Made by a program: the position numbers and the translations under genes | Part shown: positions 8,731 to 18,150 of the stretch, one piece after another | How the letters are laid out: the number at the start of each line of letters is the position of its first letter | Position numbering within the stretch: the stretch's first letter is position 1 | The notes under the pieces: generated by a model | What the model was told of the DNA's origin: nothing | Seen by the model: only the letters and a program-made list of their open reading frames with translations | The model's database searches: none | Source of the DNA: Acidobacteriota bacterium | Lineage (GTDB): Bacteria > Acidobacteriota > Terriglobia > Terriglobales > Acidobacteriaceae | NCBI GenBank assembly: GCA_018268855.1 | Contig: JAFDVR010000009.1 | Coordinates: forward strand, 124,001-188,000 | Direction of reading: 5' to 3' | DNA length: 64,000 nucleotides

Positions 8731-10026
8731 ATGCGCCGCATTCTTGTTCTCCTGGTTGCCGTCTGCACGGCAGTCTTTTCTGCCTCATTGATTGCACAAA
8801 CGAATACGCCTAAGAAGTTTGTCTTCATCAATCCGGGCCCGTATACTGACGCCCAATTGATCGCCTCCTCAGGCATGAAAGTTGGCCAGCCTTTTACGGT
8901 GGCTGACCTGCAGAAAGCCGCGCAGACGATGATCGACTCCGGCGCCTTCGAACAACTTGAGCCGACACTGGAAGGTCCTTTCAAAGCGATCACCGTAACC
9001 TTCAAACTCAAGCCGGTTGCCAAAGAAAAGTTCCTGCCTGCAACGTTTGAAAACTTCGTCTGGTTCACGCCCGCAGAACTTAGCGAAGGCCTGCACAAGC
9101 GCGTGCCGCTCTATGCAAACGGTATTCCCGAGGCAGGGAATCTCAGCGAACAGGTACGGAAAGCTCTCGTAGAAATGCTTGCGGAGAAGGGAGTTGCCAA
9201 TGCAGAGGTGAGCGCGCTCGAGCAGGAACCCTCTGCTGCGCTACCTACTTCGGCATGGTCATACTCTGTTACAAAACCCGCTGTGATGCTCGCAGGCGTG
9301 AGCTTAAACGGCGTCTCTGCCGATATGACTCCGAAGGTGAACGACTACCTCCGCACCATTGTCGGCAAGCCTTACCAGGAAGGGCATGGCGCGGATACAG
9401 ATGACATGATTCTAGGCATTTATCGAGACGAGGGCTATCTCGATGCGAAGGTAGAAAACCTGCAACGCGTTCCAACGAAATCCGCTTCTGGCGATCTCGA
9501 TATCAAACTCACCGGTACTGTGGTTCCCGGTGAGGTCTATCACGTCAAATCCATTGAGTGGAAAGAAACCCCGGAGCTCTCTTCCGCTGAATTTGAGAAG
9601 GCGAATCCATTGCATGCAGGCGATGTCGCTGCGCGGAAACAACTCAGAGTCAGCGTAAGAATGATCAAAGACGCTTACAAGCATCATGGTTATCTCTTCG
9701 TCGCGGTGGATCCACATACAACACGCGATTCCGCGACCCACACAGTCACCTACAGTTACACAGCCACTCCGGGCGACCAATATCACATGGGAAACCTGTC
9801 AGTGGTCGGTCTTCCGCCAGAGCAGATGAAGGAGTTCCAGTCAGCATGGAAGATCAAGCCGGGCGACGTGTATGACAACACCTACACGTCCACCTTTCTG
9901 CGCCAGAACACTGCTCTTCAGTCGCTCTCCGGTTATGTAGGCAAATTTGAATACAAAGCAGATACGAATACGCACACGGTTGATGTCACGCTGGTATTTA
10001 TGCAGGCAAGGCGGCGAGTTAGATAG
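8731..10026 (+). CDS. Exported POTRA-domain protein without a beta-barrel
   Basis: This 431-aa protein begins with a clear signal peptide (MRRILVLLVAVCTAVFSASLIAQ). The body resembles tandem POTRA domains: segments such as GDLDIKLTGTVVPGEVYHVKSIEW and YSYTATPGDQYHMGNLSVVG follow the POTRA pattern of BamA/TamA proteins. It ends after VDVTLVFMQARRRVR with no room for a 12-16 strand barrel. It probably acts in the periplasm in outer-membrane protein handling, perhaps as a stand-alone partner of a BamA homologue. I use the ATG at 8731 because the signal peptide starts there, although the open frame extends upstream. Confidence 0.75.
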   Translation: MRRILVLLVAVCTAVFSASLIAQTNTPKKFVFINPGPYTDAQLIASSGMKVGQPFTVADLQKAAQTMIDSGAFEQLEPTLEGPFKAITVTFKLKPVAKEKFLPATFENFVWFTPAELSEGLHKRVPLYANGIPEAGNLSEQVRKALVEMLAEKGVANAEVSALEQEPSAALPTSAWSYSVTKPAVMLAGVSLNGVSADMTPKVNDYLRTIVGKPYQEGHGADTDDMILGIYRDEGYLDAKVENLQRVPTKSASGDLDIKLTGTVVPGEVYHVKSIEWKETPELSSAEFEKANPLHAGDVAARKQLRVSVRMIKDAYKHHGYLFVAVDPHTTRDSATHTVTYSYTATPGDQYHMGNLSVVGLPPEQMKEFQSAWKIKPGDVYDNTYTSTFLRQNTALQSLSGYVGKFEYKADTNTHTVDVTLVFMQARRRVR

Positions 10027-10519
10027 CTTCTATTCTCTTAATGTCTCGCAATGCAATCAGCATCGGGATACATCCAAAAATGCCGAACGAGCAATCGATA
10101 AGTCTCCATCCGAAAGGAATTCCACGGATGGGGCCAGCAATCAATGCGAGCGGAAGGACACCTGCGCAGGCGATCAATCCAAACTGAAGCACCCATTTGT
10201 TGCGAACCGGGTCGCGCATTGCTCCTGCAAACAGAATTGCTAGCACCACATGAGCGAAAGCGAGCCAGTCTGTGCCATACGCAAGAAATGGGTAGCGTGC
10301 GTTTGTTTCTATAAGTCCTCTGCTGACGCGATCGATCCATGGCGAAAGATGAACGGCGCTCACCACATGCGAAACAGAAGGCTGATGCAGCAAGGCGGCA
10401 AACCAGCGCAACTCAGTCTCAAGCGGAAACGCCGTTACGCCAGAGACGAACAGGGCAAGCACCACCACAGCAAGATATATTCGGATGCGGCACAGAGAAG
10501 CTTCGTGCGATTGTTTCAT
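10019..10519 (-). CDS. Unknown integral membrane protein
   Basis: This 166-aa protein has about four hydrophobic segments (residues about 12-32, 84-104, 109-127 and 140-155). The N-terminus is short and positively charged, followed by IYLAVVVLALFVSGVTAF. No enzymatic motif is visible. The 3' end overlaps the end of the convergent POTRA gene by eight bases, so there is no room for a terminator between them. I do not recognise the family. Confidence 0.7.
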   Translation of the reverse strand: MKQSHEASLCRIRIYLAVVVLALFVSGVTAFPLETELRWFAALLHQPSVSHVVSAVHLSPWIDRVSRGLIETNARYPFLAYGTDWLAFAHVVLAILFAGAMRDPVRNKWVLQFGLIACAGVLPLALIAGPIRGIPFGWRLIDCSFGIFGCIPMLIALRDIKRIEAI

Positions 10520-10529
10520 CGCACCCAGC

Positions 10530-11783
10530 TTAGTGGATGGTACGCATTCTGCGCTGCATAAAATCCATTAAAAGATACGTGCCCAGCCGGTCAGGCGAGG
10601 TGAAGTAAGCCTTGCCCCGGCACATCGCGCTCACGCGCTGCACAAACTGCACCAGCGCAAAATCCTGCGCCAGCATGAACGTATTGATCACGATGTTCGA
10701 GCGCTTGCAGCGGCCTACTTCCTCAAGCGTCTCTGAAAGCACCAGCGGATCGAGTCCGAACGCATTGCGATAGATGCGTCCGTCGGGCAGTGTAATGGCG
10801 GAAGGCTTGCCGTCCGTGATCATCACAATCTGCTTCATGTCCTTGTTCGATCGCGCAAGAATCCGTTGTGCCACGCGCAGGCCCTCGCGCGTATTGGTGT
10901 ACCACGGGCCAACCTTTACGCGCGCCACCTGCTGCACCGGCATCTCTTCTGCTGAATCATGAAAGAGAACAAGGTGCAGCGAGTCGCCCGGAAACTGCGT
11001 GCGGATGAGGTGCGACAACGCCATGGCGACGCGCTTCGCCGGCGTGAACCTGTCTTCGCCATACAGGATCATCGAGTGCGAACAATCCAACATCACCACC
11101 GTCGCGCACGACGATTGATACTCCGACTGATGAATATGCAGATCGCTGTACTCCACATTCAGCGGAGTCGTCAGCCCCTCGCGCTGAATCGCGCTGAGCA
11201 GCGTGGCGTTCACATCGAGATTGAGCGTGTCGCCAAATTGGTACAGCTTGGTAGACCCGCTGGCTTCTACGCCCGGCGCTTCAAAGCGCGTATCGTGCCG
11301 TCCCATCATCGCGCGGCCCATGCCGCCCAGCAGATCGCGCAGGCTCTTGTAGCCGAGAAAGTCCATGCCCTTATCGGTCACGTTGAAGCGCGCCTCGCCT
11401 TGCGGAGTTTGCGGCTGCGCAATCTCACCCGGCGTCTTCGTGTCAGCAATCGAAGCCTGATCGCGCTGCTGGTCAGGCTGAATGTACTCGCCTTCCTGCA
11501 AACGCTCTACGAGATTGGCCACCATCTCCTGGCGCTGCTCGTCCGACATCGCATCGTACTTCTCCTGAGTCTCCGTATCCAGAAGGCTGCCGTCCTCCAG
11601 CGCCTGCCGGATCGCCTCGCGCAGGTTCTCCATCGTGTGATCGCCGTTCAGTTCCTGAAAGCGCGAGTACGGGTCCTGAAAGCCGGAATCCAGCAGAAAG
11701 TCCCCGAGCGCCTGCATCAGATCGTCGAGGACGATCTCGTCAGCAAGGTTCCCGGTGAACTTCGTATAGCGTGTGCGTTTCAT
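10530..11783 (-). CDS. VWA-domain protein, partner of a MoxR-type ATPase
   Basis: This 417-aa protein has a C-terminal von Willebrand A domain. Its metal site reads [10 protein letters not shown] (DxSxS), with a later MITDGKPS. The N-terminal half is acidic and helical ([34 protein letters not shown]). Proteins of this type work with MoxR AAA+ ATPases, using metal-dependent binding to remodel or insert metal into client proteins. The AAA+ partner is two genes upstream on the same strand. The start ATG overlaps the stop of the alginate-lyase-like gene by one base (TAATG). Confidence 0.85.
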   Translation of the reverse strand: MKRTRYTKFTGNLADEIVLDDLMQALGDFLLDSGFQDPYSRFQELNGDHTMENLREAIRQALEDGSLLDTETQEKYDAMSDEQRQEMVANLVERLQEGEYIQPDQQRDQASIADTKTPGEIAQPQTPQGEARFNVTDKGMDFLGYKSLRDLLGGMGRAMMGRHDTRFEAPGVEASGSTKLYQFGDTLNLDVNATLLSAIQREGLTTPLNVEYSDLHIHQSEYQSSCATVVMLDCSHSMILYGEDRFTPAKRVAMALSHLIRTQFPGDSLHLVLFHDSAEEMPVQQVARVKVGPWYTNTREGLRVAQRILARSNKDMKQIVMITDGKPSAITLPDGRIYRNAFGLDPLVLSETLEEVGRCKRSNIVINTFMLAQDFALVQFVQRVSAMCRGKAYFTSPDRLGTYLLMDFMQRRMRTIH

Positions 11784-12913
11784 TACTTCCGCTTTTCTTG
11801 TTTAGACGGCGCGGCAATCACCGTCATCGATCCGCCGATGCGAGTGGCATAGGTTGGCTTCTGCAAGCCTGCCTGAATAGGCTTTGGAAGGCGGCTGAGA
11901 TCATAGTGATGCAGCGCGAGTTCGATGGCCGCCAGGAAATCAGGAGCATCGAAATCCGTCATCTGTTTATCGGCGATGTAGTTTTTCACGATTGCTGGAT
12001 TCGCCATGGCATCGCCAAGAAAAATCACAGCATCGTCCAGATGACGTCCGCTTAGCGAACTGTAGTTATACAGATAAACATCCTGCCGCTCTGCAAAGGA
12101 AGCAATCGGAATCAGAGGCTGCAGCGCGAATGATTGGTAATGGATCGCACGCTCATTGCGCTTCATCTCCTGCGGAAGCGCACCGCGTTGATCAATTTCA
12201 TCTACGGCTTCCTTAAACGTGTTTACGCCATAGGTAAACAGATCGTCGTCCGACGAGATCACGCCTACTGCCGTCGCCGCCAGCCCACGCCAGTAGTGCA
12301 GATTGTTGCGTTGCTTGCTCTTCTTATCGAAATCGATCAGCTTGTGCGCAGCCTTGTTCATCCATGCAATCAGCCGCGCATGGGTGGCAGCATCGATCTT
12401 CTTATCGTTCACCAGAACCGATTCGGAGATGGCGATCGAACTCAGCGTCCACCCCGCCTGATACCACGACTGCGAACTCTCCTTCGGTTCATAGTCGATC
12501 AGCGCACCGGCCTTGGCCCAGTCGTCCATCTGGTCCACCGCGCATTTGGCTTCAGCTTCGTCGCCATGCGCAAGCCACTGGTTCATGCCGGCGGTTACAC
12601 GTTTCTCAAACGAGAGATAAACACGCGTCGCCTCAGCTTCCTTCGGATTCACCGCGCCGTGCGAGCCATTGATGTAGTGCCACGGAATCTTCATGCGCCC
12701 CACAGGAGCAGGCACGGTAGGCAGCTTCACGCACGAGGGCAGCGCCGCAATCGCTTCGCGTATGCGCGGGTTCTTCGTCTTCTTCAACTCCACGCGACGC
12801 GCATTCACGTCAATGTAAGAAGCCTTCGGATCTTTCACATGCGCCGCGTGTGCGCAAAGAGGAGCCATCGAGGCGAGCAGGAAAGCGGCGAGCGAGCGTG
12901 TCTTCATCAGCAT
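11783..12913 (-). CDS. Exported alginate lyase family protein (PL5-like)
   Basis: This 376-aa secreted protein starts MLMKTRSLAAFLLASMAPLCAHA, a signal peptide. The body is an alpha/alpha-toroid type sequence. NNLHYWRGLAATAVGV matches the NN-x-x-YW block that carries the catalytic residues of PL5 alginate lyases, and GALPQEMKRNERAIHYQSFALQPL matches a second conserved block with Arg and Tyr. It likely cleaves a uronate polymer in the periplasm or outside. It lies between the MoxR-type ATPase and the VWA gene and is translationally coupled to the latter, which is unusual company. Start could be 12913 or two codons later. Confidence 0.8.
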   Translation of the reverse strand: MLMKTRSLAAFLLASMAPLCAHAAHVKDPKASYIDVNARRVELKKTKNPRIREAIAALPSCVKLPTVPAPVGRMKIPWHYINGSHGAVNPKEAEATRVYLSFEKRVTAGMNQWLAHGDEAEAKCAVDQMDDWAKAGALIDYEPKESSQSWYQAGWTLSSIAISESVLVNDKKIDAATHARLIAWMNKAAHKLIDFDKKSKQRNNLHYWRGLAATAVGVISSDDDLFTYGVNTFKEAVDEIDQRGALPQEMKRNERAIHYQSFALQPLIPIASFAERQDVYLYNYSSLSGRHLDDAVIFLGDAMANPAIVKNYIADKQMTDFDAPDFLAAIELALHHYDLSRLPKPIQAGLQKPTYATRIGGSMTVIAAPSKQEKRK

Positions 12914-12960
12914 GTTCTTCTTGTCTCAAAATCGTCCAGCGGAAGCAAGGTATTGCGTGG

Positions 12961-14487
12961 CTAGTTGAAACCTTTGCGGCTGCGGTTCTTCGTACGCCAC
13001 TCCTGCGCTTCACGTTCATCATCGTCAAAGAAAACCTCAGGACGCTGCTTGCGTTGCGGCTTTTCCCCTGCACTGAACGTACGTTCTTCGGTACGCGAAA
13101 GCCGCTTGTGCGCCGTCATGCCTTCCAGCAGAAACTCCGCAGCCGAGACATACACCTCAGGCGCAGCATTGGTGGGCAGCTTCAACGGTTTCAACTTATC
13201 GAACAGCCCCTGAATCCCTTGCAACTCCTTCAGCGAGTCCGCCGCAGGTGTCGTATCCGAAAGCTGCACCGTCCCGCCCAGATTGAACCATTCCTCAATC
13301 TGCTGCGTGTTCACGCCATCAAAGTAGCCATCAAAGGTACGCGCAATGGCCGCGCGGATAATCTCGCGGACAACCACATCCGCACCCTTCATCTCTCCTT
13401 CATACTCCAGTTCGATCTTGCCTGTGATGCCCGGCAGTGCAGCGTAGATATCGCCAATGCGCGGAACAGCCGTCGTCTCTCCATGCAGCAGCGCGCGGCG
13501 TTCTGCATTGGACACGGCAAGTTCAAAGACGGAAATCGGCAACCGCTGAGAAACACCGCTGCGCTTGTCCACGCGCTTATCTTCACGCGCAAGGAACGCA
13601 ATCTGCTCGATCACCTCGCGGATATAGCGCGGCGTATTCAGCTTTACGCCATCGCGTGCGGCCCACGCCTCCTGCTCAGTCACAGCCATCGCCTGTTCCA
13701 GCGAATCGAGATAGTGCGTGCGAATCTCCGAACCGATGCGGTCCTTCAGCGGCGTCACAATCTTGCCGCGAGCGGTGTAGTCCTCAGGGTTGGCGGAGAA
13801 CACAATTGCCACATCCAGCGGCAGGCGCACAGGGTAGCCCTTAATCTGCACATCGCCTTCCTGCATGATGTTGAAGAGCGCCACCTGGATCTTGCCCGCC
13901 AGGTCAGGCACCTCGTTGATAGCGAAGATGCCGCGGTTCGCCCGCGGCAGCAGGCCGTAGTGCATCGTCAACTCGCTCGACAGCAACTCGCCCGAACGCG
14001 CCGCCTTGATCGGGTCCACATCGCCAATTAGATCGGCGACTGTCACGTCGGGCGTCGCCAGCTTCTCAATGTAGCGTTCGTCGCGATGCATCCACTGGAT
14101 CGGCATCTCGTCGCCGCTGGTAGCGATCAGATCGCGCGCATATTTCGAGAGCGGCGCATACGGATTGTCGCGAATCTCCGAGCCCGCAACATACGGTGTC
14201 CACTCATCCAGCAGCGAAGTGAGCGAGCGCAGAATGCGGCTCTTCGCCTGTCCACGCAGGCCAAGCAGGATAAAGTTGTGCCGCGACAATACAGCGTTCA
14301 CAATCTGCGGCGTGACCGTGTCTTCATACCCAACGATGCTGGAAAAGATCGTTTCCTTCGAACGCAGCTTCGCGATCAGGTTTGCGCGCATCTCGTCTTT
14401 CACGCTGCGGCCTACGCGTTCAGAGTTCCACTCACTCGTACGCAAAGCTCCGAATGTCGTTGGAAGAGAAGAGGGAGTCATTGCCAT
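12961..14487 (-). CDS. MoxR / magnesium-chelatase-type AAA+ ATPase
   Basis: This is a 508-aa AAA+ ATPase. The P-loop is ILLGLRGQAKSR, the Walker B region is GIFAINEVPDLAGKIQVALFNIMQEG, and the sensor-1-like stretch is VVFSANPEDYT, with PLKDRIGSEIRTHY behind it. This matches the MoxR/ChlI class that pairs with VWA proteins. The C-terminal 120 residues are charged and poorly conserved in appearance (EERTFSAGEKPQRKQRPEVFFDDDE). It is transcribed first of three genes, followed by the alginate-lyase-like gene and the VWA gene. The client is unknown. Confidence 0.88.
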   Translation of the reverse strand: MAMTPSSLPTTFGALRTSEWNSERVGRSVKDEMRANLIAKLRSKETIFSSIVGYEDTVTPQIVNAVLSRHNFILLGLRGQAKSRILRSLTSLLDEWTPYVAGSEIRDNPYAPLSKYARDLIATSGDEMPIQWMHRDERYIEKLATPDVTVADLIGDVDPIKAARSGELLSSELTMHYGLLPRANRGIFAINEVPDLAGKIQVALFNIMQEGDVQIKGYPVRLPLDVAIVFSANPEDYTARGKIVTPLKDRIGSEIRTHYLDSLEQAMAVTEQEAWAARDGVKLNTPRYIREVIEQIAFLAREDKRVDKRSGVSQRLPISVFELAVSNAERRALLHGETTAVPRIGDIYAALPGITGKIELEYEGEMKGADVVVREIIRAAIARTFDGYFDGVNTQQIEEWFNLGGTVQLSDTTPAADSLKELQGIQGLFDKLKPLKLPTNAAPEVYVSAAEFLLEGMTAHKRLSRTEERTFSAGEKPQRKQRPEVFFDDDEREAQEWRTKNRSRKGFN

Positions 14488-14530
14488 ATCTACGTGTACT
14501 CCTGTGTCTGCTGCAGGTCTTTAGACGAAG

Positions 14531-15229
14531 TTACTGGTTCCAATGAAAGCCGGCCACTCCGGGCAGATGACGCAGCTCTGCTACGCCGGCAGGAATACGC
14601 GCGGCATCGCGCCGCCGGGCCTGCCAGTGCATCTCGCATCGCAGAAGAATGAGTTTGTCCGCGGGCCGGTACTGCACCATCCAGTTCTCCACTTCCTGCA
14701 CAGACGCCGCAATGCGCCTGCGAATCTCTTCCTCCGTAGGAGCGCCCTCGGCTAGATCGAGCGTCAGCGCTGCGCGATGCGCGCGCGGCATGATGTCTTC
14801 CAGATGCTTTAGCGTGGTCAGAATTAGCAGCGCGAGCACGGTGGCCACCACTGCCAATACGAGATAACCCGCACCGAACAGAAGCCCCAGAACAGTGGAG
14901 AACCATAACGTGGCCGCTGTCGTAACGCCGATGTTGCCGTTTGATTTTCGGATGATTGCGCCAGCGCCGATAAATCCGATGCCGCTCAAAATGCCGAGCG
15001 GGAGCCGCATAAAATCGAGCTGCACAAACGATGTTGGCGACTTACCGCTCAGGGTAATGCTGAGATTCACCTGCAGCATCGCCAGCGTTGCCGCGAGCGT
15101 CACTAGCATCGTGGTACGCATGCCGGCGGGGCGGCCATGTTCGTCGCGGTTATAGCCAATGGCCAGACTGGCAATGGTAGCCATCGCCAGTCGCACGGCA
15201 ATCTGTTCCCAGCCAATCGTCAGAGGCAT
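14531..15229 (-). CDS. MgtC/SapB family membrane protein
   Basis: This 232-aa protein has an N-terminal MgtC domain with about four to five transmembrane helices. The family blocks are AIGYNRDEHGRPAGMRTTMLV (charged loop after the first helix) and LSGIGFIGAGAIIRKSNGNIGVTTAATLW. The C-terminal soluble part (from about 150) looks like an ACT-type regulatory domain. Family members are linked to magnesium limitation and acid stress; the transport role is uncertain. It starts three bases after the TPR gene stop, so the two form an operon. Confidence 0.88.
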   Translation of the reverse strand: MPLTIGWEQIAVRLAMATIASLAIGYNRDEHGRPAGMRTTMLVTLAATLAMLQVNLSITLSGKSPTSFVQLDFMRLPLGILSGIGFIGAGAIIRKSNGNIGVTTAATLWFSTVLGLLFGAGYLVLAVVATVLALLILTTLKHLEDIMPRAHRAALTLDLAEGAPTEEEIRRRIAASVQEVENWMVQYRPADKLILLRCEMHWQARRRDAARIPAGVAELRHLPGVAGFHWNQ

Positions 15230-15232
15230 CGG

Positions 15233-15544
15233 TTAGCTCTCCAATTCATCCAGCAGCGCCTGCATCTCGCTGGAGGCGTGTCCGTTATTGGTGTGCCGCG
15301 CTGCTTCGAGTCCCGCACGCAGACGCGCAATCGCCTCATCGTTGCGGTGCAGCTTCGCCAGCGTCTGCGCGCTCATCTGGTAGGCGGGCACGTAGTCCGG
15401 ATTCCGCGCGGTCACGTCGGCAAACTCCGCCAGCGCCTTCTCATGGTCGCCCTGGCCCAGGTGCTCCATCGCCAGCCCGTAACGCGCAAAGGCGTCGTTC
15501 GGATTCGCCTGCAAAATCTCGGTCAGCATCGCAATCTTATCCAT
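15233..15544 (-). CDS. Small tetratricopeptide-repeat protein
   Basis: This is a 103-aa cytosolic protein starting MDKIAMLTEILQANPNDAF. Two to three TPR units are visible: ANPNDAFARYGLAMEHLGQGD, NPDYVPAYQMSAQTLAKLHRND, and a partial third helix pair. It probably serves as a protein-interaction module. The frame reaches back to 15565, but the start at 15544 fits the usual TPR spacing. It is upstream of mgtC-like gene and divergent from the thioesterase gene. Confidence 0.8.
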   Translation of the reverse strand: MDKIAMLTEILQANPNDAFARYGLAMEHLGQGDHEKALAEFADVTARNPDYVPAYQMSAQTLAKLHRNDEAIARLRAGLEAARHTNNGHASSEMQALLDELES

Positions 15545-15606
15545 TCCAGCCCACTTCCTCCGCATCTCTGCGCTGATTCTTCTGTCCTTCTATACTAGAA
15601 GAGGCC

Positions 15607-16125
15607 ATGGCAGAGACGACGCGCACCGTTCGGGAGTCGCAGGCAGAACGCAGCGAAATCATATTTCCCAATGACGCCAACGCTCTCGGCAACCTCTTTG
15701 GCGGCAGACTGATGCAGTTTATCGACCTTGTCGGAGCAGTGGCGGCGTACCGGCACGCACGCTCCGTCACGGTCGTCACCGCGTCGATGGACCACCTCGA
15801 CTTCGTCGCGCCGGTCCACGTCGGCGATCTGCTGATCCTGCGCGCCAGCGTAAACCGCGCCTTCCGCACCTCGATGGAGGTCGGCGTCAAAGCGATGGTC
15901 GAAGATCCAAAGACGGGCGCATGGCGCCATGTGTCGTCGGCGTATCTGACCTACGTTGCGGTGGACGGCCACGGAACGCCTGTGCCCGTGATGCCGATCG
16001 TTCCGGAGACGGAGCACGAGAAGCGCCGGTTTGAAGATGCGGAGCGTCGAAGGCAGATGCGCTCCACCGAAGTAACGCGCCGCCGCGAGCTGCGCAAGGC
16101 GCTCACGCAGGACTGGTACCTCTAG
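15607..16125 (+). CDS. Acyl-CoA thioesterase (hotdog fold, YciA type)
   Basis: This 172-aa single hotdog-domain thioesterase hydrolyses acyl-CoA to free acid and CoA. FPNDANALGNLFGGRLMQFID carries the conserved N-x-x-G-x-x-F-G-G and D residues of the YciA/BACH group. VTASMDHLDFVAPVHVGDL is the second strand block. The last 40 residues form a very basic helical tail (RRFEDAERRRQMRS). A possible -10 box TATACT lies at about 15590, inside a small CTTCTATACTAGAAG dyad. Confidence 0.9.
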   Translation: MAETTRTVRESQAERSEIIFPNDANALGNLFGGRLMQFIDLVGAVAAYRHARSVTVVTASMDHLDFVAPVHVGDLLILRASVNRAFRTSMEVGVKAMVEDPKTGAWRHVSSAYLTYVAVDGHGTPVPVMPIVPETEHEKRRFEDAERRRQMRSTEVTRRRELRKALTQDWYL

Positions 16126-16183
16126 AATCCCGCGCGAGCACAGCATCATCTAATACGTTTCGAGAGAGAAGGTTTACAGCAAG

Positions 16184-17020
16184 ATGGGACACATGCACGG
16201 AGGACCGCAGGCACCTGCACCACAGCCGCTCAAGGGCGTAGCAAACGTCATCGCCGTAGGCAGCGGAAAGGGCGGCGTGGGCAAAACCACGGTCAGCGTT
16301 AACCTCGCCATCGCTCTGGCTAAGTTGGGCCACCGCGTCGGCCTCATCGACGCCGACATTTACGGCCCCAACGTCCCCATGATGATGGGCCAGACCCGCC
16401 AGCCCGCCATCGTGGGCGACAACCGCATCGAGCCGCTCGAAAGCTTCGGCGTCAAATTCATCTCCGTCGGCCTCATCTCGCCGGGCGACAAGCCGCTCGT
16501 AATGCGCGGCCCCATGCTGCATCAGATCATCCGCCAGTTTCTCCAGCAGGTGGAGTGGGGCGAACTCGACTTCCTCATCGTCGATCTGCCTCCCGGCACC
16601 GGCGACGTGGTCATCTCGCTCGTGCAGACGGTTCCGCTCACCGGCGCAGTCGTTGTCTCCACAGGTTCAGGAGTCGCGTTGCAGGACGCACGCAAAGCAT
16701 TGGAGATGTTCCACCAGGTCAACGTCGATGTGCTCGGCCTCATCGAAAACATGTCGCGTATGACGCTGCCGAACGGCGAAGTGCTCGACGTCTTTGGCAC
16801 TGGTGGCACCGCACGCACCGCGCGCGAGTACGGCCTGCCCTTCCTCGGCGAAGTCGATCTCAACCCGGAGATTCGCGAGGGTGGAGATAACGGCAAGCCC
16901 GTCGCCCTCGCCGGACCCGACTACGCGCTGGCAAAGGGCTTCTACTCCATCGCGCAGCAGGTCGTCGATAGAGCAAAGGCAGTCACTGCAAAACAGGAAG
17001 ACGTTTTCGAGATTTCGTAA
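16184..17020 (+). CDS. Mrp/NBP35-type P-loop ATPase lacking the CxxC motif
   Basis: This 278-aa ATPase of the Mrp/ApbC/NBP35 family is normally an iron-sulfur cluster carrier. The deviant Walker A SGKGGVGKTT is at residues 28-36, and DADIYGPNVP and VDLPPGTGD are present. The Fe-S-bridging CPxC pair that normally follows the IENMS segment is missing: the sequence here is IENMSRMTLPNGEVLDVFGTGG. The N-terminal MIP18-like domain of bacterial Mrp is also absent, replaced by a short His/Pro-rich leader. It may therefore not bind the bridging cluster. It lies just upstream of hrcA. Confidence 0.88.
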   Translation: MGHMHGGPQAPAPQPLKGVANVIAVGSGKGGVGKTTVSVNLAIALAKLGHRVGLIDADIYGPNVPMMMGQTRQPAIVGDNRIEPLESFGVKFISVGLISPGDKPLVMRGPMLHQIIRQFLQQVEWGELDFLIVDLPPGTGDVVISLVQTVPLTGAVVVSTGSGVALQDARKALEMFHQVNVDVLGLIENMSRMTLPNGEVLDVFGTGGTARTAREYGLPFLGEVDLNPEIREGGDNGKPVALAGPDYALAKGFYSIAQQVVDRAKAVTAKQEDVFEIS

Positions 17021-17026
17021 CCAATC

Positions 17027-18109
17027 ATGCAGAACGCGGCACACATCACGGCCAGGCAGCGCGCGGTCCTCACCGCAACGGCGCAGCTTTACATCGACTC
17101 CGGCGAGCCTGTCTCGTCGCAGGCGGTAGCGCAGGCCCCCGCCGCGCAGGGCATCGCCGTCTCGTCCGCAACCGTGCGCAACACCATGGCCGACCTCGCC
17201 GACGCCGGCCTGCTCGAGCAGCCGCACACCTCCGCCGGTCGCGTACCCTCCGCCAAAGGCTTCCGCGTCTACGTGGAAACCCTCAGCGCAGGCGAACGCA
17301 TTCGCCCCGCGCTACTACAACCCGCCTCGCGCACGCAGATCGACGCCACGCTCAACCAGGCCGCAGGCACACAGGATTTCCTCGAACGCACCTCGCACGT
17401 CCTCGCCTCACTCTCCAGCGGAGTGGGACTCGCCGTCGCATCGGTCAGCGGTTCCGATCTGCTCGAACACATCCACTTCTCGCGACTCTCCGCCAACACC
17501 GCACTCGCCGTCGTGGTGATGCGCTCAGGCCTCGTGCGCGACCGCGTCCTCACCCTCAACAGGGAACTGAGCGCCGTCGAGCTTGAAACCGCCGCGCGCT
17601 TTCTCAACGAAAACTTCCGCGGCTGGAGCGTCGAGCGCGTGCGCCTCGAAATCCAATCGCACATCGAACGCGAACGCAGCGAGTACCAGCGCCTGCTCGC
17701 CTCGGTAGAAGACCTCTGGGCGCAGTCCGTTCCAGCAGAGCAGACCGTCTACGTGGAAGGCGTGCTCAACCTCGTCACCGCGCCGCTCGGCGGTGCAGAC
17801 GAGCGCCTCCGCCTACGCGAGATGCTCGCCGCGCTGGAAGAGAAGGAGCGCCTCATCGCTTTGCTCAACGCGTACATCGACGCGCGACAGGAATCCGTCC
17901 GCGTCATTTTCGATCTCGACGAGCACGCGCCCGCGATGGAGGGCCTCGTGCTCATCGCCGCGCCCGCCATGGTCAACGGCGAAACGCGCGGCGCGCTGGG
18001 CGTCATCGGCCCCAAGCGCATCGACTACGAAACCACCATGAACGCCGTCGGTTACGTCGCGCAGCTCTTCGATCGCATGCTGCAACGCACCGACGGAACG
18101 GCGCTCTAA
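17027..18109 (+). CDS. hrcA: Heat-inducible transcription repressor HrcA
   Basis: HrcA (360 aa) represses heat-shock operons by binding CIRCE operators and is activated by GroEL. The N-terminal winged helix contains SSATVRNTMADLADAGLLEQPHTSAGRVPS, the hallmark of the family. The C-terminal GAF-like part includes VLIAAPAMVNGETRGALGVIGPKRIDY. The start is six bases after mrp, and the stop is just ahead of grpE, so mrp, hrcA and grpE form one unit. I see no CIRCE inverted repeat (TTAGCACTC-N9-GAGTGCTAA) in this stretch. Confidence 0.95.
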   Translation: MQNAAHITARQRAVLTATAQLYIDSGEPVSSQAVAQAPAAQGIAVSSATVRNTMADLADAGLLEQPHTSAGRVPSAKGFRVYVETLSAGERIRPALLQPASRTQIDATLNQAAGTQDFLERTSHVLASLSSGVGLAVASVSGSDLLEHIHFSRLSANTALAVVVMRSGLVRDRVLTLNRELSAVELETAARFLNENFRGWSVERVRLEIQSHIERERSEYQRLLASVEDLWAQSVPAEQTVYVEGVLNLVTAPLGGADERLRLREMLAALEEKERLIALLNAYIDARQESVRVIFDLDEHAPAMEGLVLIAAPAMVNGETRGALGVIGPKRIDYETTMNAVGYVAQLFDRMLQRTDGTAL

Positions 18110-18150
18110 CCATGCAGCGTCTTAAGAACCTTTGGGAGAAAACAAGGACC

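Noticed and set aside
10959..11852. Plus-strand open frame of 297 codons
   Set aside because: Antisense shadow of the VWA gene, Arg/Leu-rich.
12850..14031. Plus-strand open frame of 393 codons
   Set aside because: Antisense shadow of the MoxR-type ATPase gene with an unnatural Arg/His-rich composition.
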